Shown in pieces: positions 36,635 to 47,824 of a stretch of 64,000 nucleotides of DNA. Every line of letters begins with the position of its first letter. Position 1 is the first letter of the stretch. The DNA lies in the NCBI GenBank assembly GCA_030425505.1, contig JAUIAB010000002.1, positions 124,001-188,000 of the forward strand, in the 5' to 3' direction. The DNA is from Bacteroidia bacterium. Lineage in GTDB: Bacteria > Bacteroidota > Bacteroidia > Cytophagales > Flammeovirgaceae. The notes under the pieces were generated by a model. That model saw only the letters and a list, made by a program, of their open reading frames with translations. It had not been told where the DNA came from and did not search any database. Both the position numbers and the translations under genes were made by a program.

Positions 36635-37429
36635 TCAAACTGCAACAGCAGCTTTAATATGCGGATGAGGATCATAATCTATTAACTCAAAATCTTCATA
36701 GCAAAAGTCATCAATACCTTCTACATTTCTTTTAATCTTCATTTTGGGAAGGTTTCTTGGAGTTCTCGATAGCTGTAAATGAGCTTGTTCCATATGGTTT
36801 GAGTACAAATGAGCATCCCCAAGCGTATGGACAAAATCGCCAGTTTCTAACTTACAAACATGGGCAATCATCATCGTGAGAAGAGCATACGAAGCTATAT
36901 TGAAAGGCACACCCAAGAATACATCTGCACTTCTCTGATATAATTGGCAGGAAAGTCTACCCTTAGCAACATAAAACTGAAACAAAGCATGGCAGGGTGG
37001 GAGAGCCATCTTTTCAATCTCTCCGACATTCCATGCACTGACAATCATTCTCCTAGAATCCGGGTTATTTTTTATTTGGTTTATTACATTTCGGAGTTGA
37101 TCGATTTGCTCTCCATTCGAAGCACTCCAAGATCTCCATTGCTTCCCATAAACAGGTCCAAGGTTACCATTTTCATCTGCCCACTCATCCCATATAGAAA
37201 CACCATTTTCTTTCAGATACTTAATATTGGTATCGCCTTTTGCAAACCACAAAAGCTCGTGAATGATAGAGCGTAAATGTACTTTCTTGGTAGTTACTAG
37301 TGGAAATCCTTTGGAAAGGTCATATCGCATTTGGTAACCGAAAATACTTTTCGTTCCAGTTCCAGTTCTATCACTCTTTTCCTCTCCATTATGGATAATT
37401 TCCTGTAGTAAATCAAGGTATTGTTTCAT
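36635..37429 (-). CDS. thyA: Thymidylate synthase ThyA
   Basis: A 264-residue enzyme methylating dUMP to dTMP with methylene-tetrahydrofolate. The active-site cysteine is Cys146 in [14 protein letters not shown], numbered as in E. coli, and the N-terminal DRTGTGT, central [10 protein letters not shown] and C-terminal [14 protein letters not shown] are all present. Length equals E. coli ThyA. The frequent partner folA (dihydrofolate reductase) is not next to it. The gene is divergent from icmF. Confidence 0.98.
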   Translation of the reverse strand: MKQYLDLLQEIIHNGEEKSDRTGTGTKSIFGYQMRYDLSKGFPLVTTKKVHLRSIIHELLWFAKGDTNIKYLKENGVSIWDEWADENGNLGPVYGKQWRSWSASNGEQIDQLRNVINQIKNNPDSRRMIVSAWNVGEIEKMALPPCHALFQFYVAKGRLSCQLYQRSADVFLGVPFNIASYALLTMMIAHVCKLETGDFVHTLGDAHLYSNHMEQAHLQLSRTPRNLPKMKIKRNVEGIDDFCYEDFELIDYDPHPHIKAAVAV

Positions 37430-37486
37430 AAATAGAAATCTAAACAGTTATTTTTACTTTTACAGCAACTAAAATGTGAATAAAAA

Positions 37487-40400
37487 ATGGAAACAGCAGC
37501 ACCATATAAAGCTAAAAATAAAATACGTATCGTTACAGCAGCATCCTTATTTGATGGACATGATGCTGCCATAAACATCATGCGTAGAATAATTCAAGCT
37601 TCGGGAGCTGAAGTAATCCATTTGGGTCACAACAGAACAGCAAAAGACATAGTAGATTGTGCTATCCAGGAAGACGTTCAAGCGATTGCAATAACCTCGT
37701 ACCAGGGAGGACATGTGGAATACTTTAAATACATTTATGATTTATTAAAAGAAAATGGATATGGTCATATAAAAATTTTTGGAGGAGGAGGCGGAACTAT
37801 ACTGCCTAGTGAAATTGAAGAGTTACACAATTATGGTATAACAAGGATATACTCCCCTGATGATGGAAGAAATATGGGACTTCAGGGTATGATTAATGAT
37901 TTACTAGAAAAGTCTGATTTTCCTATTGGAAAGAAATTAAATGGAGAGTTAAGAAAACTTAAAGGTGATGAGGTTTTAAGCCCAAAAGAAATAGCAAGGT
38001 TAATATCTACTGCAGAAAACTACCCCGATGAATTAGATATAAAACTGTCAGGTTCAGAACAAAAAACAGATAAAATACCTGTGCTTGGAATTACGGGAAC
38101 AGGAGGGGCAGGTAAATCTAGTTTAGTAGATGAATTGGTTAGACGTTTTCTCAATGACTTTGAGGAAAAGCAAGTAGCGATTCTATCTGTAGACCCTTCT
38201 AAAAGGAAAACAGGAGGAGCACTTTTGGGAGATAGAATCAGGATGAACTCTATCTCCAATGATCGCGTATATATGCGTTCATTGGCTACCAGACAGTCCA
38301 ATCTTGCACTTTCTAAACATATATCCGTTGCTTTAAGCTTACTCCAGGATTCTAATTTTGATTTAATCATTTTAGAAACATCAGGGATAGGGCAGTCAGA
38401 CACAGAAATTGTGGATCATTCCGATGTATCGTTATATGTAATGACTCCTGAATATGGAGCAGCAACTCAGTTGGAAAAAATTGATATGCTGGACTATGCA
38501 GATCTCATAGCAATAAATAAGTTTGATAAAAAAGGAGCATTGGATGCCTTGCGTGACGTTCAAAAGCAATACCAGAGAAACCATCAATTATGGACTAGCA
38601 AACCCGAAGAAATGCCAGTATATGGTACAATGGCTTCACAGTTTAATGATGATGGCATGAATGCTCTATACCATGCAACAATAGAGAAGATAAAAGACAA
38701 GTTTAACCTCCACTGGGGTACATCATTAGAAAAGAATAAAGAGAAGGAAAAACACTATATCATACCTCCAAGTAGAACGAGGTACTTATCTGAAATTTCG
38801 GAAAAAATAAGAGATTACGATCACTGGGTAGAAGAGCAAGCAGATAAAGCTGACAAAGCTTATTCTCTTAAAAACTCGATAGAACTTGTTAAAGAGAAAA
38901 AATCCATCACTCTGGATGCTCTTGAGGATCTTTACAAGTCGCAAAGAAGAGAAATAGCACCTGTTAATATTGACATAATTGATTCATGGGATGAGAAAAA
39001 AGAAAAGTACAAAGCAGATGAGTTTATCTTCACTGTTAGAGACAAACAGATCAAAATACAGACCAAAACAGAATCGCTATCTCATCTTAAAATACCGAAA
39101 GTAGCACTTCCTCAATACAAAAACTGGGGAGACATTTTAAAATGGCACTTACAGGAAAATGTTCCTGGAGAGTTTCCTTACACAGCAGGAGTATTTCCTT
39201 TCAAAAGGGCAGGGGAGGATCCAACTAGAATGTTCGCTGGAGAAGGAGGTCCAGAAAGAACCAATAAAAGATTTCACTATTTATCTGAAAATCAACCTTC
39301 TATACGATTATCTACAGCATTTGACTCTGTAACTCTTTATGGCGAAGACCCAGATCACAGACCTGATATATATGGAAAAATTGGTAATTCCGGAGTGAGT
39401 ATCTGTACACTAGATGATGCCAAAAAATTGTACTCTGGTTTTGATCTGGCAGATCCTAAAACGTCTGTATCCATGACTATCAATGGTCCTGCTGCAACTA
39501 TATGCGCCTTCTTTATGAATGCTGCTATAGATCAACAATGCGAACTTTACATAAAAGAACAAGGAATAGAAGCTGATACGCAAGAGAAAATTAAAAAGAT
39601 ATTTCAAGAGCGAGGTTCAAATGCACCATCTTATAATAGTAAACTGCCTAATAGCCATAACAAACTGGGTTTATCACTATTAGGGGTAACTGGAGATCAG
39701 GTATTGCCTCAAGAAGTATATGAAAAAATAAAGTCCAAAACCCTAAGTCAGGTGAGAGGTACTGTTCAGGCCGATATTCTCAAAGAAGATCAGGCACAAA
39801 ATACCTGTATATTTTCCACAGAATTCTCTCTAAGACTTATGGGAGATATGCAGCAATATTTCATAGATAAGAGCATCAAAAACTTCTATTCTGTTTCCAT
39901 CTCTGGATACCACATTGCAGAAGCAGGGGCAAACCCAATATCGCAGTTAGCCTTCACACTAAGTAATGGATTTACTTTCGTAGAATATTACCTAAGTAGG
40001 GGAATGCACATCGACAATTTTGCTCCGAACTTTTCATTCTTCTTTTCCAATGGATTAGATCCCGAATATTCGGTGATAGGCCGGGTGGCAAGAAGAATAT
40101 GGGCCAAAGCTATAAAACTCAAGTATGGTGGAAATGCGAGATCTCAGAAGCTAAAATACCACATACAGACCTCTGGAAGATCGCTGCATGCTCAAGAAAT
40201 TGCATTTAATGATATAAGAACGACCTTGCAGGCACTTTATGCGATTTATGATAACTGTAATTCGTTACATACTAATGCTTATGACGAAGCTATAACTACT
40301 CCTACTGAAGAATCTGTTCGACGAGCTGTAGCTATCCAGTTGATTATCAATAAAGAATTGGGTTTAGCTAAGAACGAAAATCCATTGCAGGGCTCCTTTA

Positions 40401-40855
40401 TTATAGAAGAGTTGACGGATTTGGTAGAAGAAGCAGTACTATTAGAATTTGACAGAATTACAGAAAGAGGAGGAGTTCTTGGAGCAATGGAGACTATGTA
40501 CCAGAGAACCAAGATACAGGAAGAGTCACTATACTACGAATCATTGAAACATGACGGAAAACTGCCTGTAATTGGTGTGAATACATTCTTATCTAAAGAA
40601 GGGTCGCCAACCATCATTCCTCAGGAAATTATCCGATCAACAAAAGAAGAAAAAGAAAACCAGATTAGTTCACTACAAAACTTTAAAAAGGCTAATAGTA
40701 GTACTTCTGAAATGCAACTCAAAGAGTTGCAAAAGGCTGCCATAAATGATGAAAATCTTTTTGGACAGCTGATGGAGGCTACAAAACATTGTTCTCTGGG
40801 AGAAATAACCCATGCACTATTTGAAGTTGGCGGTCAATATAGAAGAAATATGTAG
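37487..40855 (+). CDS. icmF: Fused isobutyryl-CoA mutase IcmF
   Basis: A 1122-residue fusion: a B12-binding domain (about 12-145; DGHDAA with the cobalt ligand His25, then SYQGGH and GGGGGT), a MeaB-like G-protein chaperone (about 200-400; [14 protein letters not shown]), and an acyl-CoA mutase barrel (about 560-1090). It interconverts isobutyryl-CoA and butyryl-CoA and repairs its own cofactor through the GTPase. Some IcmF proteins also act on pivalyl-CoA. The full domain order is intact. It is divergent from thyA; its terminator lies between it and the convergent leuS. Confidence 0.95.
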   Translation: METAAPYKAKNKIRIVTAASLFDGHDAAINIMRRIIQASGAEVIHLGHNRTAKDIVDCAIQEDVQAIAITSYQGGHVEYFKYIYDLLKENGYGHIKIFGGGGGTILPSEIEELHNYGITRIYSPDDGRNMGLQGMINDLLEKSDFPIGKKLNGELRKLKGDEVLSPKEIARLISTAENYPDELDIKLSGSEQKTDKIPVLGITGTGGAGKSSLVDELVRRFLNDFEEKQVAILSVDPSKRKTGGALLGDRIRMNSISNDRVYMRSLATRQSNLALSKHISVALSLLQDSNFDLIILETSGIGQSDTEIVDHSDVSLYVMTPEYGAATQLEKIDMLDYADLIAINKFDKKGALDALRDVQKQYQRNHQLWTSKPEEMPVYGTMASQFNDDGMNALYHATIEKIKDKFNLHWGTSLEKNKEKEKHYIIPPSRTRYLSEISEKIRDYDHWVEEQADKADKAYSLKNSIELVKEKKSITLDALEDLYKSQRREIAPVNIDIIDSWDEKKEKYKADEFIFTVRDKQIKIQTKTESLSHLKIPKVALPQYKNWGDILKWHLQENVPGEFPYTAGVFPFKRAGEDPTRMFAGEGGPERTNKRFHYLSENQPSIRLSTAFDSVTLYGEDPDHRPDIYGKIGNSGVSICTLDDAKKLYSGFDLADPKTSVSMTINGPAATICAFFMNAAIDQQCELYIKEQGIEADTQEKIKKIFQERGSNAPSYNSKLPNSHNKLGLSLLGVTGDQVLPQEVYEKIKSKTLSQVRGTVQADILKEDQAQNTCIFSTEFSLRLMGDMQQYFIDKSIKNFYSVSISGYHIAEAGANPISQLAFTLSNGFTFVEYYLSRGMHIDNFAPNFSFFFSNGLDPEYSVIGRVARRIWAKAIKLKYGGNARSQKLKYHIQTSGRSLHAQEIAFNDIRTTLQALYAIYDNCNSLHTNAYDEAITTPTEESVRRAVAIQLIINKELGLAKNENPLQGSFIIEELTDLVEEAVLLEFDRITERGGVLGAMETMYQRTKIQEESLYYESLKHDGKLPVIGVNTFLSKEGSPTIIPQEIIRSTKEEKENQISSLQNFKKANSSTSEMQLKELQKAAINDENLFGQLMEATKHCSLGEITHALFEVGGQYRRNM

Positions 40856-40871
40856 ACATACGAGTAATAAA

Positions 40872-40907
40872 AAAGCAGCCAAGAATAAGAAAGAGGCTGC
40901 TTTTTTT
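40872..40907. terminator. Bidirectional terminator between icmF and leuS
   Basis: AAAGCAGCC (40872-40880) pairs with GGCTGCTTT (40895-40903) around a 14-nt loop. A T run follows on the + strand and an A run precedes it, so it can stop transcripts of both convergent genes. Confidence 0.85.
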
Positions 40908-40925
40908 ATTTACTAGGGGTAGGGG

Positions 40926-43703
40926 TTATCCTATAACCACATTCACTATCCTTTTGGGTACTACAATTACCTTCCTAATGGATTTTCCTTCTACCCATTT
41001 CTGTACAATCTCATTTTTCACAACATCGGCTTCAATATTTTCAACTGCGTAATCTGCTGAAAACGTCATTTTTGTTCTCACCTTCCCATTAATAGAAATT
41101 GGGTATTCTAACATAGACTCTACCAAATAACTATTATCCCATTTAGGGAAAGAGGCATTGCAAATGCTATCCTTATTACCTAGTGCATGCCAAAGTTCTT
41201 CGCATATATGAGGGGCAAAAGAAGACAAGATAATTAGCAAAGATTCTAGAATTTCTTTTTTATGACACTTCAGTGATGTTAGCTCATTTACGCAAACCAT
41301 AAAAGCACTAATAGAAGTATTCAGGGATAAACTCTCAATATCTTCTTCTATTTTTTTGATCGTTTTATGCAAAACTTTTAGTTCTTCATTAGAAGGGTTA
41401 TCTTCCGAAATAGATAATGTACCACTATCGTTATAAAATAATCTCCAAAGCTTCTTTAAAAACTTTGAAACTCCATCAATACCATGTGTATTCCAGGGCT
41501 TAGACTGTTCTATAGGGCCAAGAAACATCTCATACATCCGCAGAGTATCTGCACCGTATTTATCTACAACGTGATCTGGGTTTACCACATTATATTTTGA
41601 CTTAGACATCTTTTCTACCAAATGTCCACATTCAAACTTACCCTCATCATTTAATACAAACTCAGAATTGGTATACTCTGGTCTCCACTGCTTAAATTTT
41701 TCAATATCTAATATATCCTTATCCGCTAATTGGATATCGATATGAATTTCAGAAACCTCATATTGATCTTTTTTAGAATGAGTAACAAACTTATCCTCCC
41801 CTTTAACTTTATAAATTAGATTAGACCTTCCCTGAATCATTCCTTGATTAACTAACTTCTTGAAAGGCTCTTCATGAAAAATGAAACCTCTGTCATACAA
41901 GAACATATTCCAAAACCTGGAGTAGAGTAAGTGTCCCGTCGCATGCTCCGTACCACCCAGGTAAAAATCAACTGCATTCCAATATTTTACTACATCCTTA
42001 TCAACAAAATCCTTTTCATTATTAGAATCCATATATCTCAAAAAATACCAACTAGAACCTGCCCAACCAGGCATTGTCGTCAACTCAAAAGGATACTTAT
42101 CTTGATATAACCAGTCTTCTGCTCTTCCCAAAGGAGGTTTACCATCCGAAGTTGGTTTGTACTCACTAATTTCAGGTAAAGTAACTGGAAGGTCTTCTTC
42201 CGAAACAGGTTGCGGGAAATCATTTTCATCAAAATAAACAGGAACTGGTTCTCCCCAATACCTCTGTCTGCTGAAAACTGCATCTCTGATTTTATAATTT
42301 ATCTTTCGTTTTCCAATTCCTTTCGTTTCTGCTTCTTTGATAGCAGCCTCAATAGCATCTGTTGATTCTAATCCATCTAAGAAGCCAGAATTAATCATAA
42401 TGCCATGCTTTTTCTCTGTAGGATCTTCCATTCCTTCCGTTCCATCGATTACATTAATTATTGGTAAGTCAAAATGAGTAGCAAACTTAAAATCTCTATC
42501 ATCGGAAGAAGGAACAGCCATTACCACACCAGTACCATATCCTGCTAAAACATAATCTGCAACCCAAAGAGGTATTCTCTTTCCATTGAATGGATTAACC
42601 ACATAAGAGCCTGTAAATACACCAGAAACTTGCTTCACATCGCTCATCCTTTCCCTCTCTGATCTGTTTTTTGCAATTTCTAAATATTCAGATACGCTTT
42701 CTTTTTGTGCTTCTGTAACTAACTCTTGTACTAGTTCATGCTCTGGAGCAATTACTAAATAAGTAACCCCAAAAATGGTATCAGGTCTTGTTGTGAAAGC
42801 CGTAAGAATTGTGTCTTTTCCTTCAACAGCAAAGTTAATTTCACATCCATTAGACTTTCCAATCCAATTTCTCTGCATTTCTTTCAAAGAATCTGACCAC
42901 TCTAAAGTATCCAGATTAGACAAAAGTCGATCAGCATAAGCGGTAATACGCATCATCCACTGCTTCATCTTTTTCCTTTCTACTGGATACCCACCTCTTT
43001 CAGAGAAGCCATCTTTTACTTCATCATTTGCCAGAACAGTGCCGAGCTCAGGACACCAGTTTACAACAGCATCTGCTAAGTAGGTTAGCCTATATTTAAG
43101 TAAGATACCATCCTTCTCTTTTTTGCTGTAACTACTCCATTCTTCTGCTGTAAAATGAGGAGTACCTTCATCACATTCTGCTTTAATATTCTTGTTGCCC
43201 TCTTTTTCAAATATTTTGATTAATAAACCTATAGACTCAGCTTTGCCACTTTCTTTATTATACCAGGAATTAAAAAGCTGGATAAAAATCCATTGTGTCC
43301 ACTTGTAAAAACCAGGATCAGAAGTTCTGATTTCTTTTGACCAATCGTATGAGAAGCCTATTTTGAACAATTGTTTTTTAAATGTTTTAATATTTTCTTC
43401 TGTAGTTTTTGCTGGGTGTTGACCTGTTTCAATGGCATATTGCTCTGCTGGCAAACCAAATGAATCAAATCCCATTGGATGAAGAACATTAAAACCTTTC
43501 AACTTTTTATAGCGCGAGACTATATCAGAAGCAATGTATCCAAGAGGATGCCCCACATGAAGTCCTGCTCCAGAAGGGTAAGGAAACATATCTAAGACAT
43601 AATACTTAGGTTTATTTACATCAACTTCTGTCTGATATGTATTCATATCATTCCAGTAACCTTGCCACTTCTCCTCAATTTTTTTATGATCGTATGAACT
43701 CAT
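40926..43703 (-). CDS. leuS: Leucyl-tRNA synthetase
   Basis: A 925-residue class I synthetase. The HIGH motif is HVGH (49-52, in PYPSGAGLHVGHPLGY), the editing domain (CP1) occupies roughly residues 270-450 with TAFTTRPDTIFGVTYL, and KMSKS appears as VEKMSKSKYNVVNPD. The 'leucine-specific' and anticodon-binding regions follow. An insertion near residues 150-200 (with GTPHFTAEEWSSYSKKEK) is found in Bacteroidota LeuS. It is divergent from the polysaccharide export operon, with a perfect inverted repeat in between. Confidence 0.97.
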   Translation of the reverse strand: MSSYDHKKIEEKWQGYWNDMNTYQTEVDVNKPKYYVLDMFPYPSGAGLHVGHPLGYIASDIVSRYKKLKGFNVLHPMGFDSFGLPAEQYAIETGQHPAKTTEENIKTFKKQLFKIGFSYDWSKEIRTSDPGFYKWTQWIFIQLFNSWYNKESGKAESIGLLIKIFEKEGNKNIKAECDEGTPHFTAEEWSSYSKKEKDGILLKYRLTYLADAVVNWCPELGTVLANDEVKDGFSERGGYPVERKKMKQWMMRITAYADRLLSNLDTLEWSDSLKEMQRNWIGKSNGCEINFAVEGKDTILTAFTTRPDTIFGVTYLVIAPEHELVQELVTEAQKESVSEYLEIAKNRSERERMSDVKQVSGVFTGSYVVNPFNGKRIPLWVADYVLAGYGTGVVMAVPSSDDRDFKFATHFDLPIINVIDGTEGMEDPTEKKHGIMINSGFLDGLESTDAIEAAIKEAETKGIGKRKINYKIRDAVFSRQRYWGEPVPVYFDENDFPQPVSEEDLPVTLPEISEYKPTSDGKPPLGRAEDWLYQDKYPFELTTMPGWAGSSWYFLRYMDSNNEKDFVDKDVVKYWNAVDFYLGGTEHATGHLLYSRFWNMFLYDRGFIFHEEPFKKLVNQGMIQGRSNLIYKVKGEDKFVTHSKKDQYEVSEIHIDIQLADKDILDIEKFKQWRPEYTNSEFVLNDEGKFECGHLVEKMSKSKYNVVNPDHVVDKYGADTLRMYEMFLGPIEQSKPWNTHGIDGVSKFLKKLWRLFYNDSGTLSISEDNPSNEELKVLHKTIKKIEEDIESLSLNTSISAFMVCVNELTSLKCHKKEILESLLIILSSFAPHICEELWHALGNKDSICNASFPKWDNSYLVESMLEYPISINGKVRTKMTFSADYAVENIEADVVKNEIVQKWVEGKSIRKVIVVPKRIVNVVIG

Positions 43704-43738
43704 TTACCTCTATTTCGATAATAATGATTAATATTGAC

Positions 43739-43774
43739 CAAAATTGTAAATGTTTTTTTTGGTTTACAATTTTG
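43739..43774. promoter_or_regulatory. 12-bp inverted repeat between leuS and the wza-like gene
   Basis: CAAAATTGTAAA (43739-43750) and TTTACAATTTTG (43763-43774) are perfect complements with a 12-bp spacer containing a T run. It lies between divergent starts, 33 bp before the wza-like start, and could be an operator or a hairpin. By size it is unlikely to arise often by chance. Confidence 0.5.
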
Positions 43775-43807
43775 AGAGCAAATAGAAATTAAATTCTTTT
43801 TTAAAGT

Positions 43808-44689
43808 TTGAGCAAGTTCATAGTTTATTCATTTTTTTTAATAAGTGTAATAGGGGGTTATAGTTGTAAAAGCTTTAAGCAAGACATACTTTTTGAGTCA
43901 GATACGGATATTAACCCAGAGCTATTTCAAAAGACTCTAAAGGAGGCAGAGGAAGGCTATAGAGTTGCTCCTATGGATTATTTGGCAATTTCTGTATTCA
44001 CAAATAAAGGAGAGGTTTTAGTAGATCCTAATGCAGAGTTTGAAATAGGATTTGATGGTTTAAGATCTAATGGAAGAAATAATAACTCTCAAATGAATAA
44101 TAGAATTGGAGCGAGTGGGTATAATGGTCTCTTTAACATGCCTTTAATGGAAAGCGGTTCAAATCCTCGCTTTTATTTGGTAGATGCTAATGGAGAAGTG
44201 AACTTACCTCTTATTGGCAAACAAAAATTATCAGAAAAAACAGTACATGAAGTAGATTATATACTAGAACAAGCATATGCAGAATATTACAAAGAGCCTT
44301 ATGTAAAATCTCAAATTGTAAATAAGAGAGTAACGATATTAAAGCCTAATGGAAATGTGAGCCTTCCTTTGCGAAATGAGAGAATGACATTAATCGAAGT
44401 TTTAGCTCTTACTAGCGAATCATCCACAGGAAATGTTTTTCAATCTATTGGCAAAGCAAGGAGAATAAAGCTTGTGAGAGGAGGTAGCATGAAGGTAATT
44501 GATCTAACAGCTAAAGATAATAGTCTTTTACTTGCTCAAACTATTATACAACCTAATGATATCGTTTACATCGAGCCAAGGAGAAGAATAGCTCCAGCAG
44601 AATTGACAGAACCTTTCCGAATTATTGGAACTGTTGCTTCGGTAGTACTTTCATTGTTTGGTATTTATCAGGTGACAAAAGGGCTGTAA
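43808..44689 (+). CDS. Polysaccharide export outer-membrane lipoprotein (Wza-like)
   Basis: A 293-residue export channel component. The start is TTG at 43808: no ATG lies upstream in frame before a stop, and this start supplies a lipoprotein signal with Cys20 (VIGGYSC). A polysaccharide-export domain (YRVAPMDYLAISVFT, then FYLVDANGEVNLPLIGK) is followed by a soluble-ligand-binding beta-grasp domain (about 180-260). A C-terminal transmembrane helix (IIGTVASVVLSLFGIYQ) is present. It is followed 10 bp later by the Wzc-like kinase. A second, longer loop rich in Asn (NGRNNNSQMNNR) is unusual. Confidence 0.9.
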   Translation: MSKFIVYSFFLISVIGGYSCKSFKQDILFESDTDINPELFQKTLKEAEEGYRVAPMDYLAISVFTNKGEVLVDPNAEFEIGFDGLRSNGRNNNSQMNNRIGASGYNGLFNMPLMESGSNPRFYLVDANGEVNLPLIGKQKLSEKTVHEVDYILEQAYAEYYKEPYVKSQIVNKRVTILKPNGNVSLPLRNERMTLIEVLALTSESSTGNVFQSIGKARRIKLVRGGSMKVIDLTAKDNSLLLAQTIIQPNDIVYIEPRRRIAPAELTEPFRIIGTVASVVLSLFGIYQVTKGL

Positions 44690-44699
44690 AGAGGTTAAA

Positions 44700-47090
44700 A
44701 TGAGTGCGAATCAAAATACATCCAGTTTGTCTAATTCAAATTCTAGCGATGATTTTTTTGCCAATGTAGAATTTGATCCAGCAAAGTTTTTCTTTTTATT
44801 AAAAAGAAGCCTTTGGTGGATTTTGATTATACTCTTCGCTGGTTTAGTAGGGTCTTATTTGTATTTAAGATATACGGAGAAAATATTTGAAGCATCTGCT
44901 GTAATTAAGCTAGAAATTAAGAATGATGCTGATCTTTTAGATATTTCTGTTAACCCTCTTGGAGATGGAAAGGATAAAAACAAGCTGGCTGGAGAAATAG
45001 AATTAATAAAATCCGAAATAATATATGACCGATTAATTGACTCTTTGGGTTTAGGTATAAGCTATTATGCAAAAGGAAACATATTAAATTCTGAGCGTTT
45101 TGAATCTTCTTCATTTAAAGTGATAGTTAAAAATGCTTCAAATCAAGAAGATCGACCTATTTATATTGTTTTTAAAGATGAAAACTCATTTTTAATAAGT
45201 AAAAATGAAAGTTTTGAATCTGCTACTCAGCAGAGAGTTAATCAATGGTTTGTATTTGGTAGAGATTCCCTAAAGGTAATAAAAAGTAGTTTATTTGATG
45301 AGAGTAATATTAATGAGAACTACTACTTTGTGTTTAATAGTGATAGAAGTTTATACTCCTATTTCAACCGAAACTTAGGAGTTGCTATTGAAAGTTTTGC
45401 TGCTAATACTTTAAAGTTAATATTTAAGGATCCCAATAGATCAAAAGCAATCAAGATTATTGAAAATGTAATTGAAATTTATAAATCACAGTCTATAGAA
45501 AGCAAAAACCAAGTTTTTGAGCAATCCTTACAATACCTAGAAGATCAATTAGTTATCACAAAGGATACACTATCTTTTTATGAAGACTTAATAGCCAAAC
45601 TTACAGAAGTAAACAAAATTCCAGAGGTTCAAGAAGTGGGAGAGGCGATTAGTACTATCCGCTCTTTAGAAGAACAAATGACAAATTTGAAATTCAAGAT
45701 AGATCAGTATGAAAAGCTAGAGAACTACATATACAATGACTCTTCGTCTATATATTTATACGGTCTCTCATCTGTTATTGGGAACTCCCAATTAAGCACA
45801 CTAATTACTCGACTAGTAGAGATAGAAAGTAACTTTAAAAGAGCATCAAGTGCCTATAAAAACTCAACAGAAGCTTTAAAAAATAAGCTGGCAAGTTTAA
45901 CAATTATAAAAGAAGAATTATTTGAGTTAATTAAGTTTAATAAATCCTTTTTAGAGAAAAACTTAAAAAGAGTAAAAAGAAGCATTCGAGATCTTGAAAC
46001 TGAGTTTTATGAATTAGCAAAAGGAAACCCCGAGCTGAGAAAAATCAATAAAAATTATAGCATATATGAGAAAGTATCTGATCTAATTCTCAATAAGAAA
46101 ATAGAAATAAGCATTGCTAAAGCAGGAACAGTTCCAAATTTTAAAGTAATATCTCAAGCAAACGCTTCATCTAATCCTATATCACCAATTCCTTTGATAA
46201 TTTATGGTATTGGCTTTGGAGTTGGATTATTTATTTCATCTATACTTATTATCATAAAATACCTTCTCCAAAACAGGATAAATAGCATGAGCGAGCTAGA
46301 AAAAAGGCTCAAAATTCCTGTAATTGGCGTTGTTCCTCTTTATAGAAAAAGAAAGCTGGAACACTCAGAACTTATAATTGATCAAAACCCTAAATCATCT
46401 ATCAGCGAAGCATTTCGATCCATAAGAACAAGCTTGGATTTTGTATCAGAAGGAAAAAAGCAAAAATTGATATCTGTAACTTCTACAGTGAGTGGAGAGG
46501 GAAAAACGTTTGTTGCTCTTAATTTAGCGGGGGTAATTGCACTCTCTGGATTAAAAGTTGTTCTAATAGACCTCGACTTAAGAAAACCTAAGGTTCATTT
46601 AGGAATGGGTGTAATGAATCAATTTGGAATCACTTCTTACCTTGTCAAAAAAGCTGGCTTAGAAGAGATTATCAATAAATCTAAATTGGATTCATTAGAT
46701 TTTATAACTGCAGGGCCAACACCGCCTAACCCATCAGAGCTTCTCATGTCGGAGTCATTCAAAGATTTGATTTCAAAATTGAAAGAAACATATGATGTCA
46801 TTTTGATGGATTCACCACCAGTAGGCTTGGTTACAGATGGTATTCAAGCAATGAAAATGGCTGATATCCCTGTTTTTGTATTTAGGACAGATTATTCCAA
46901 GTTAGCATATACAATAGCGGCTAATAAACTGGTATCTGATGGAAATTTTAAACATGCAGTTGCTATTTTAAATGGTGTAGGAGCTAAAAACTCTTATGGC
47001 TATGGCTATGGATATACATATGGCGGAAGTTATGGATATGGTTACGGGACAAAACATGGAGGATATGCCGGAGGCTATTATGAAGAATAA
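44700..47090 (+). CDS. Wzc-like chain-length regulator and BY-kinase
   Basis: A 796-residue inner-membrane protein controlling exopolysaccharide length and export. An N-terminal Wzz domain has transmembrane helices at about 38-55 and 500-522 with a coiled-coil periplasmic part. The cytosolic tyrosine autokinase has Walker A SGEGKT (598-603), Walker A' VVLIDLDLRKP and Walker B VILMDSPP. The C-terminal tail is a cluster of Tyr-Gly repeats (YGYGYGYTYGGSYGYGYG), the usual autophosphorylation tail. Its stop overlaps the next gene by 1 bp. Confidence 0.93.
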   Translation: MSANQNTSSLSNSNSSDDFFANVEFDPAKFFFLLKRSLWWILIILFAGLVGSYLYLRYTEKIFEASAVIKLEIKNDADLLDISVNPLGDGKDKNKLAGEIELIKSEIIYDRLIDSLGLGISYYAKGNILNSERFESSSFKVIVKNASNQEDRPIYIVFKDENSFLISKNESFESATQQRVNQWFVFGRDSLKVIKSSLFDESNINENYYFVFNSDRSLYSYFNRNLGVAIESFAANTLKLIFKDPNRSKAIKIIENVIEIYKSQSIESKNQVFEQSLQYLEDQLVITKDTLSFYEDLIAKLTEVNKIPEVQEVGEAISTIRSLEEQMTNLKFKIDQYEKLENYIYNDSSSIYLYGLSSVIGNSQLSTLITRLVEIESNFKRASSAYKNSTEALKNKLASLTIIKEELFELIKFNKSFLEKNLKRVKRSIRDLETEFYELAKGNPELRKINKNYSIYEKVSDLILNKKIEISIAKAGTVPNFKVISQANASSNPISPIPLIIYGIGFGVGLFISSILIIIKYLLQNRINSMSELEKRLKIPVIGVVPLYRKRKLEHSELIIDQNPKSSISEAFRSIRTSLDFVSEGKKQKLISVTSTVSGEGKTFVALNLAGVIALSGLKVVLIDLDLRKPKVHLGMGVMNQFGITSYLVKKAGLEEIINKSKLDSLDFITAGPTPPNPSELLMSESFKDLISKLKETYDVILMDSPPVGLVTDGIQAMKMADIPVFVFRTDYSKLAYTIAANKLVSDGNFKHAVAILNGVGAKNSYGYGYGYTYGGSYGYGYGTKHGGYAGGYYEE

Positions 47091-47812
47091 TGATTTCACT
47101 TTTTAGAAAAAAAATACAGCCAAAAGAAATCAAAATAGATATTCACTCTCACCTTTTGCCGGGGTTAGATGATGGTGTTAGCTCTTTAGAGGAATCAGAA
47201 AGTATTTTAAAAAGATTTATTGATTTAGGTTACGAAAAAGTAATTACCACACCTCATATAATGAGTGACTTCTATCAAAACACTCCTGAAAAAATCAATG
47301 AATCTTATCAAAAACTAATCAAGCATCTCAAGGAAAAAGAAATAGCTATAAAAGTAGAGTTTGCTGCAGAATACTATTTAGATGATTATTTTCTGAAACT
47401 ATTAATGGGCAAAGAAGATCTATTAACTTTTGGAGATAAATATCTATTATTTGAAATGCCTATGATAAGCCAAAGTTTAGTACTGGAAGAAACCATTTTC
47501 AACTTACAGTCAATGGGGTATAAGCCAGTGCTTGCTCATCCAGAACGATATCCGTATTACTTTGGCGATTATAAAAAATTAAAATCTATTTATGATAGGG
47601 GAGTCCTTTTTCAAGTAAATATTAACTCCATTGGAGAATATTACTCAAAACCTTCTAAAATGATAGTTCAAAAACTAGCAAAAGACAAAATGATTGACTT
47701 TATTGGAAGTGACTGCCATGGAAGAAAGCATATTGAATTTACTCAAAAAGTAAGAAGTTCAAGACTTTATGCTGAAATATCTAATCTCGAATTGAAAAAC
47801 AATACTCTTTAG
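47090..47812 (+). CDS. CpsB/YwqE-like tyrosine phosphatase (PHP family)
   Basis: A 240-residue metal-dependent PHP phosphatase that removes phosphate from the Wzc-like kinase tail. Metal ligands are His19 and His21 in DIHSHLLPGLDDG, and later HPERY and GSDCHG. It begins at the last base of the kinase gene's stop, so the pair is translationally coupled. Gram-negative systems often use a Wzb-type low-molecular-weight phosphatase; the PHP type is usual in Firmicutes and Bacteroidota. Confidence 0.92.
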   Translation: MISLFRKKIQPKEIKIDIHSHLLPGLDDGVSSLEESESILKRFIDLGYEKVITTPHIMSDFYQNTPEKINESYQKLIKHLKEKEIAIKVEFAAEYYLDDYFLKLLMGKEDLLTFGDKYLLFEMPMISQSLVLEETIFNLQSMGYKPVLAHPERYPYYFGDYKKLKSIYDRGVLFQVNINSIGEYYSKPSKMIVQKLAKDKMIDFIGSDCHGRKHIEFTQKVRSSRLYAEISNLELKNNTL

Positions 47813-47824
47813 AGGCCTACTTTT

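Noticed and set aside
36393-36638. 81-codon minus-strand frame between thyA and the GNAT-like gene
   Set aside because: It runs through the nested hairpins, overlaps the thyA stop and encodes an odd mixture of hydrophobic and repeat-derived residues.
46980-47090. Low-complexity repeats at the end of the Wzc-like gene as a possible microsatellite
   Set aside because: The repeats encode the Tyr-Gly tail expected of BY-kinases, so they are explained by protein function.
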